Shown here: positions 5,453 to 8,143 of the stretch, one piece after another | Layout of the letters: each line of letters starts with the position of its first letter | Numbering within the stretch: position 1 is the stretch's first letter | Origin: an archaeon | GTDB lineage: Archaea > Asgardarchaeota > Hermodarchaeia > Hermodarchaeales > Hermodarchaeaceae | Reading direction: 5' to 3' | Length of the DNA stretch: 8,143 bases | Assembly (NCBI GenBank): GCA_016550425.1 | Contig: JABXGS010000158.1 | Coordinates: 1-8,143, forward strand | Program-made: the position numbers and the translations under genes | Notes under the pieces: model-generated | What the model saw: only the letters and a program-made list of their open reading frames with translations | The model's database searches: none | Told to the model about the DNA's origin: nothing

Positions 5453-6136
5453 TTAGTAAATCGGAGGAATAAGGCGGACAATTTGAGCCTCAGACGATAA
5501 TTCTTCTATAGCTTCCGGAGGGAGGGGTTGATCCATTTCCACAGCCATTGCCGCTAGCCCACCTCGGCGTTGGCGTGTGACGAACATGGTTGAGATATTC
5601 ACCTTGTGTCGGGCAATAATGGCTGTGGCTTTTGCGACAATTCCTGGTCGGTCACTATGAATCGAAATCAGTGTGTGATATTCACCAGATAGCCGAATAG
5701 GTAACCCGTTGATTTCAATCACACCTATGTTTCCACCGCCTACGGAGACCGCGGTGATTTCGAAGTGAGATTTACTTGGTCCCTCAATAAGGAGTCGAAC
5801 CGTGTTGGGGGGATATTCGTCTCCGAGATCGACTTTTTGGAATTTAACAGCCATTCCGATATCTTTGGCGATTTGAAGCGAGTCTTTGATTCGCTCATCT
5901 GCGGCATCAAAACCTAATAATCCTGCGATGAGCGCTTTATCAGTACCATGTCCTTTTCCGGTTAACGCATATGAGCCGTGCAGTTGGATTATTGCCTTCT
6001 GCACTTCTTCACCAAGAATTGCCTGACTAATGAGTCCAATCCGTACTGCCGCAGCAGTATGAGAACTGGATGGCCCAATCATAATCGGACCGATTATCTC
6101 AAAGACACTATCCGCTTTGCCCAAATTCGTCACCAT
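5453..6136 (-). CDS. sdaAB: L-serine dehydratase, iron-sulfur type, beta subunit with ACT domain
   Basis: Partner of the alpha subunit, 227 residues. The N-terminal part carries the hallmark FEIIGPIMIGPSSSHTAAAV (12-31), the SSSHT loop that helps form the serine site, and GSYALTGKGHGTDKALIAGL (54-73). The C-terminal 75 residues are an ACT domain beginning at YHTLISIHSDRPGIVAKA (153-170). In this family ACT domains sense amino acids; here serine is the likely effector. The frame is intact and of usual length. The ATG at 6136 has AGGT about nine bases upstream. TATA-like minus-strand sequences lie near 6162 (GTTTAAG) and at 6190-6197 (ATTTAAAT), the latter shared with the divergent arsM promoter. 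It is transcribed first, followed by sdaAA after 19 bases. Confidence 0.93.
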   Translation of the reverse strand: MVTNLGKADSVFEIIGPIMIGPSSSHTAAAVRIGLISQAILGEEVQKAIIQLHGSYALTGKGHGTDKALIAGLLGFDAADERIKDSLQIAKDIGMAVKFQKVDLGDEYPPNTVRLLIEGPSKSHFEITAVSVGGGNIGVIEINGLPIRLSGEYHTLISIHSDRPGIVAKATAIIARHKVNISTMFVTRQRRGGLAAMAVEMDQPLPPEAIEELSSEAQIVRLIPPIY

Positions 6137-6190
6137 CTATTGATGACCTTGGTCTAATTCTTAAACGATTCGCCAAACAAATGAAATTAA

Positions 6191-6234
6191 TTTAAATAGG
6201 GTGAATCCCGTTCACTGAAACTTTAGTAGGTGAT
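6191..6234 (+). promoter_or_regulatory. arsM promoter: TATA box, inverted repeat and Shine-Dalgarno
   Basis: TTTAAATA (6191-6198) predicts transcription start near 6221. Just downstream, GTGAA (6201-6205) and TTCAC (6211-6215) form an inverted repeat around TCCCG, where a repressor would block initiation. AGGTGAT (6228-6234) is a strong ribosome-binding site for the TTG at 6240. The TATA core ATTTAAAT is palindromic and may also serve sdaAB on the other strand. Confidence 0.55.
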
Positions 6235-6239
6235 GTTCT

Positions 6240-7013
6240 TTGCCGCAGGAAAAAGCAGTCAGCAAAATGAGTGACGAAGAAATCAAAGAGGAAGTCAAGC
6301 GAGCGTACGCTGCATTAGCCTCTGCTTCGAAAGGTTGTTGCACCGAGAAGAGTTGTTGTGACAGCGGAAGCTCATGGTCTCCACGTCAGAATCGAGCAAA
6401 GTTCTTTGGGTATCCAGTAGATAAACTTCCTGACTCCTTAACCGATGCGTACGCTGGCTGTGGAAATCCAGTAGCCCTAGCCAGTTTGCAGGAAGGCGAA
6501 ATTGTTTTGGATCTTGGATCTGGTGCTGGTCTTGATGCATTTATGGCTGCAGAAGCGGTTGGAGAATCCGGGAAAGTAATTGGTGTCGACATGACTCCAG
6601 AAATGGTACAAAAAGCTAAGGAAAATGCGGATATCATTAAGGTGAGAAACACAGAATTCCGTTTGGGAGAAATCGAGCAACTCCCTGTGGATGATGGATC
6701 CGTTGATGTCGTCATTAGCAATTGTGTGATTAATCTAGCTCCTGATAAGGCGAAGGTGTTTCGTGAGGCATTTCGTGTTCTTCGCCCTGGGGGGCGATTG
6801 ATGGTCTCTGATATGGTAATTGTCAGACCGCTACCTAAAGAGGTTCGTGAATCTATTCACTCATACACCGGCTGTGTTGCAGGGGCGATTCCTGAAGCCG
6901 AATATCTTGCACTTATTCACCAAGCTGGATTTACAAGCGTCCGGGTTATTGAAGAATCCGGGGCAGGATATGTCGCCAGCGCAAAAGTGGAAGCTTTCAA
7001 ACCCGAAGTCTAA
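6240..7013 (+). CDS. arsM: Arsenite S-adenosylmethionine methyltransferase
   Basis: Class I SAM-dependent methyltransferase of 257 residues that methylates trivalent arsenic, probably with thiol cofactors, in the cytoplasm. Motif I is VLDLGSGAGLDAF (89-101), with the acidic D117 in GVDMT at the end of strand 2. The three cysteines typical of ArsM are present: C74 (AYAGCGNP), C162 (SNCVINL) and C212 (TGCVAGAI). These are the As(III)-binding set, so the enzyme should be active. The N-terminus adds two cysteine pairs, C33-C34 and C39-C40, also common in ArsM and possibly used to capture arsenic. Start: the TTG at 6240 is favoured by AGGTGAT five bases upstream; an ATG at 6267 lacks such a motif. 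No arsR, arsB/acr3 or arsC lies beside it, so it seems to stand alone. It converges on ecfT; a U-rich stretch at 7036-7047 may end its transcript. Confidence 0.92.
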   Translation: MPQEKAVSKMSDEEIKEEVKRAYAALASASKGCCTEKSCCDSGSSWSPRQNRAKFFGYPVDKLPDSLTDAYAGCGNPVALASLQEGEIVLDLGSGAGLDAFMAAEAVGESGKVIGVDMTPEMVQKAKENADIIKVRNTEFRLGEIEQLPVDDGSVDVVISNCVINLAPDKAKVFREAFRVLRPGGRLMVSDMVIVRPLPKEVRESIHSYTGCVAGAIPEAEYLALIHQAGFTSVRVIEESGAGYVASAKVEAFKPEV

Positions 7014-7042
7014 ACAGATGCGTATTCTTCCTAAGATTTTAT

Positions 7043-7873
7043 TTATCCAAGAAAAACGGGTAACGGCGTCACAAAGAGGAAATACCATAGGAAAAACACT
7101 GTCAAAAACATACTCGTGATAGTAATAGCCCAGTCTTTGATACCAAAAGTAGGAAAGCGCAGATAGGTTCGAGTGGGCGCATACCCAAAACCTCGACCGT
7201 CCATGGCGAGGGTGAACGCATCGACTCGACCTAACGCTGAAAACAGTAGGGGCATGAAGGTATACCGTATTCGACGGAAAAACCCTCGAATTACACCTTG
7301 ATCAACGGGGATTCCCCTTGCTTGCTGAGCAGCTTGGACTGTATTCGATTCTTCATCAAAGAGTGGAACCAAGCGAAGAGCAAGCACGAGTGTATAGCCA
7401 TATCGGTACGGAATGCGAAGCGAGGTGAGAGCTGCAGCAAATCGGCTCGGATCTGTGCATGCTACGAACAGCGCACTAGCGAGGACGATATTGATGAGTC
7501 GGAAGGCAAGGTTGATTGCATTTGCTATTCCTGCAATAGTTATAGGAAAAAATGGACCAAAGCCAGGGGCTAGTTGAGGTATTAGATGGAAGAGGATGAT
7601 ACCATAAGGTGTGAAGAGAATTTGAACCAAAGCAATTAACAGAATGAATGTCAGAAGTCGTCGAAGCCGACTAAACGCATATCGAAAGCTAATCCCTGAA
7701 CCAACATACGCAAGGAGTATGAAGCCAAAGATACACAGGGATACAATATCAGAGACTAAGGTTACTGTTAGTATAACAAGTAAAATCAGTATAAGGAATT
7801 TTGTTAACGGATTGAGTCGATGAACAAATGACTTTCGCTGTAGATACCCGAAAGAAGAGGTTCGCATTTTCAC
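7043..7873 (-). CDS. ecfT: ECF transporter transmembrane (T) component
   Basis: Membrane scaffold of an energy-coupling-factor importer, 276 residues. It couples the two ATPases to a substrate-binding S component. Hydrophobic segments lie at about 25-60, 73-97, 108-138, 157-170 and 247-270. The N-terminal FVHRLNPLTKF (16-26) is typical of the CbiQ/EcfT family. The two cytoplasmic coupling motifs with the required arginine are QARG (184-187) and AMDGRGFG (223-230); these dock in the ATPase grooves. Start: a GTG at 7873 with GAGGT eight bases upstream is preferred over the ATG at 7867, whose spacing would be 14. Only one base separates it from the stop of the upstream ATPase gene, so the two are cotranscribed and probably coupled in translation. 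The S component is not in the window, so the vitamin or metal carried is unknown. Confidence 0.9.
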   Translation of the reverse strand: MKMRTSSFGYLQRKSFVHRLNPLTKFLILILLVILTVTLVSDIVSLCIFGFILLAYVGSGISFRYAFSRLRRLLTFILLIALVQILFTPYGIILFHLIPQLAPGFGPFFPITIAGIANAINLAFRLINIVLASALFVACTDPSRFAAALTSLRIPYRYGYTLVLALRLVPLFDEESNTVQAAQQARGIPVDQGVIRGFFRRIRYTFMPLLFSALGRVDAFTLAMDGRGFGYAPTRTYLRFPTFGIKDWAITITSMFLTVFFLWYFLFVTPLPVFLG

Positions 7874-7874
7874 T

Positions 7875-8143
7875 TTAAGATACCTCCTCTGTGATTTGCG
7901 ATTCCTGCCAATCGGCTGTGGCTTCGACTTGCGCCATGTATTCTAGACCTTGTTTTATTGGAGCATCAAGTAGAAGGCGCCCTTCGAAGAGGAAAAGAAG
8001 GCGGTGACAATATTGTTTAGCAATTGCGGTATCATGGGTTGCCAGGAGAACAGCAGTTCCTTGAGCTACTTCTTTCCGAACAACTGTCATCAGATTATGG
8101 ACATTTCGATAGTCTTGCCCGATGAAAGGTTCATCGAGCAATA
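7875..8143 (-). CDS. ECF transporter ATPase (A component), C-terminal 88 residues
   Basis: End of an ABC-type ATPase cut by the right edge; the true start is outside, and the codon at 8141 is an internal leucine TTG. Visible in order: the end of Walker B, LLDEP (the E is the catalytic base); a D-loop FIGQD in place of the common TAGLD; and the H-loop LLATHD with the switch histidine. Then comes the C-terminal EcfA-like tail ending in an acidic stretch. With ecfT directly downstream (one-base gap), this is an EcfA subunit and not an exporter ATPase. Whether it is EcfA1, EcfA2 or the second half of a fused double ATPase cannot be told. Walker A and the signature motif lie beyond the window. Confidence 0.88.
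   Translation of the reverse strand, partial: LLDEPFIGQDYRNVHNLMTVVRKEVAQGTAVLLATHDTAIAKQYCHRLLFLFEGRLLLDAPIKQGLEYMAQVEATADWQESQITEEVS

Noticed and set aside
6386..7119. Frames of 111, 67, 81, 99 and 75 residues over arsM and its 3' end
   Set aside because: All lie in other frames of a well-supported methyltransferase or its edge and lack motifs.
7298..7573. Plus-strand 91-residue frame within ecfT
   Set aside because: Antisense of the transmembrane component; its cysteines do not form a metal motif.
1..8143. Search for CRISPR arrays, tRNA/rRNA genes, insertion sequences, toxin-antitoxin pairs or phage genes
   Set aside because: No regularly spaced repeats, cloverleaf, transposase or integrase motifs, or terminal repeats were seen on reading both strands.

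Overview
The window looks like an archaeal chromosome segment. Several start codons are preceded by AT-rich TATA-like boxes rather than bacterial -35/-10 pairs: TTTAAATA at 3000-3007 on the minus strand, TTTATATT at 3142-3149, TATAAG or TATTTAAG at 4170-4189, and TTTAAATA at 6191-6198. Shine-Dalgarno motifs (GAGGT, GGTGAT, AGGTGAT, GAGGAG) sit before many starts, and GTG and TTG starts are common. The gene mix (YbjN-like small proteins, an SLC45/GPH-type MFS carrier, an iron-sulfur serine dehydratase, ArsM and an ECF transporter) would suit an anaerobic Asgard-type archaeon such as a Thorarchaeota relative. That placement is a low-confidence impression from gene content, not from a marker gene.

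Layout, left to right. A minus-strand block covers 1-2960: the start of a HAD-family hydrolase running off the left edge, two tandem paralogous YbjN/type-III-chaperone-like proteins, a 12-TM MFS carrier followed by a clear hairpin-plus-U-tract terminator, and a 60-residue zinc-ribbon protein with its own TATA box. A 307-bp divergent spacer follows, with a stable hairpin in the presumed leader of the plus-strand cytidine deaminase gene. The deaminase converges on an unrecognised 119-residue minus-strand gene. That gene diverges from a single-domain cupin whose promoter carries a perfect 8+3+8 inverted repeat, the best operator candidate here. The cupin converges on the two-gene L-serine dehydratase operon (beta then alpha, minus strand), which shares a 103-bp divergent promoter region with an arsenite methyltransferase (arsM, plus strand). 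arsM converges on an ECF transporter pair (EcfT preceded by the truncated EcfA-type ATPase), which leaves the window on the right.

Functionally this is mostly ordinary housekeeping and accessory metabolism: pyrimidine salvage (deamination of cytidine), serine breakdown to pyruvate and ammonia, arsenic biotransformation, uptake through an ECF module of unknown substrate, and probable sugar transport by the MFS carrier. I see no CRISPR array, insertion sequence, integrase, tRNA or rRNA. No multigene novel system is obvious. The points most worth checking are the cupin operator, the YbjN-like tandem pair, the two unrecognised small proteins (119 and 60 residues) and the cdd leader hairpin.
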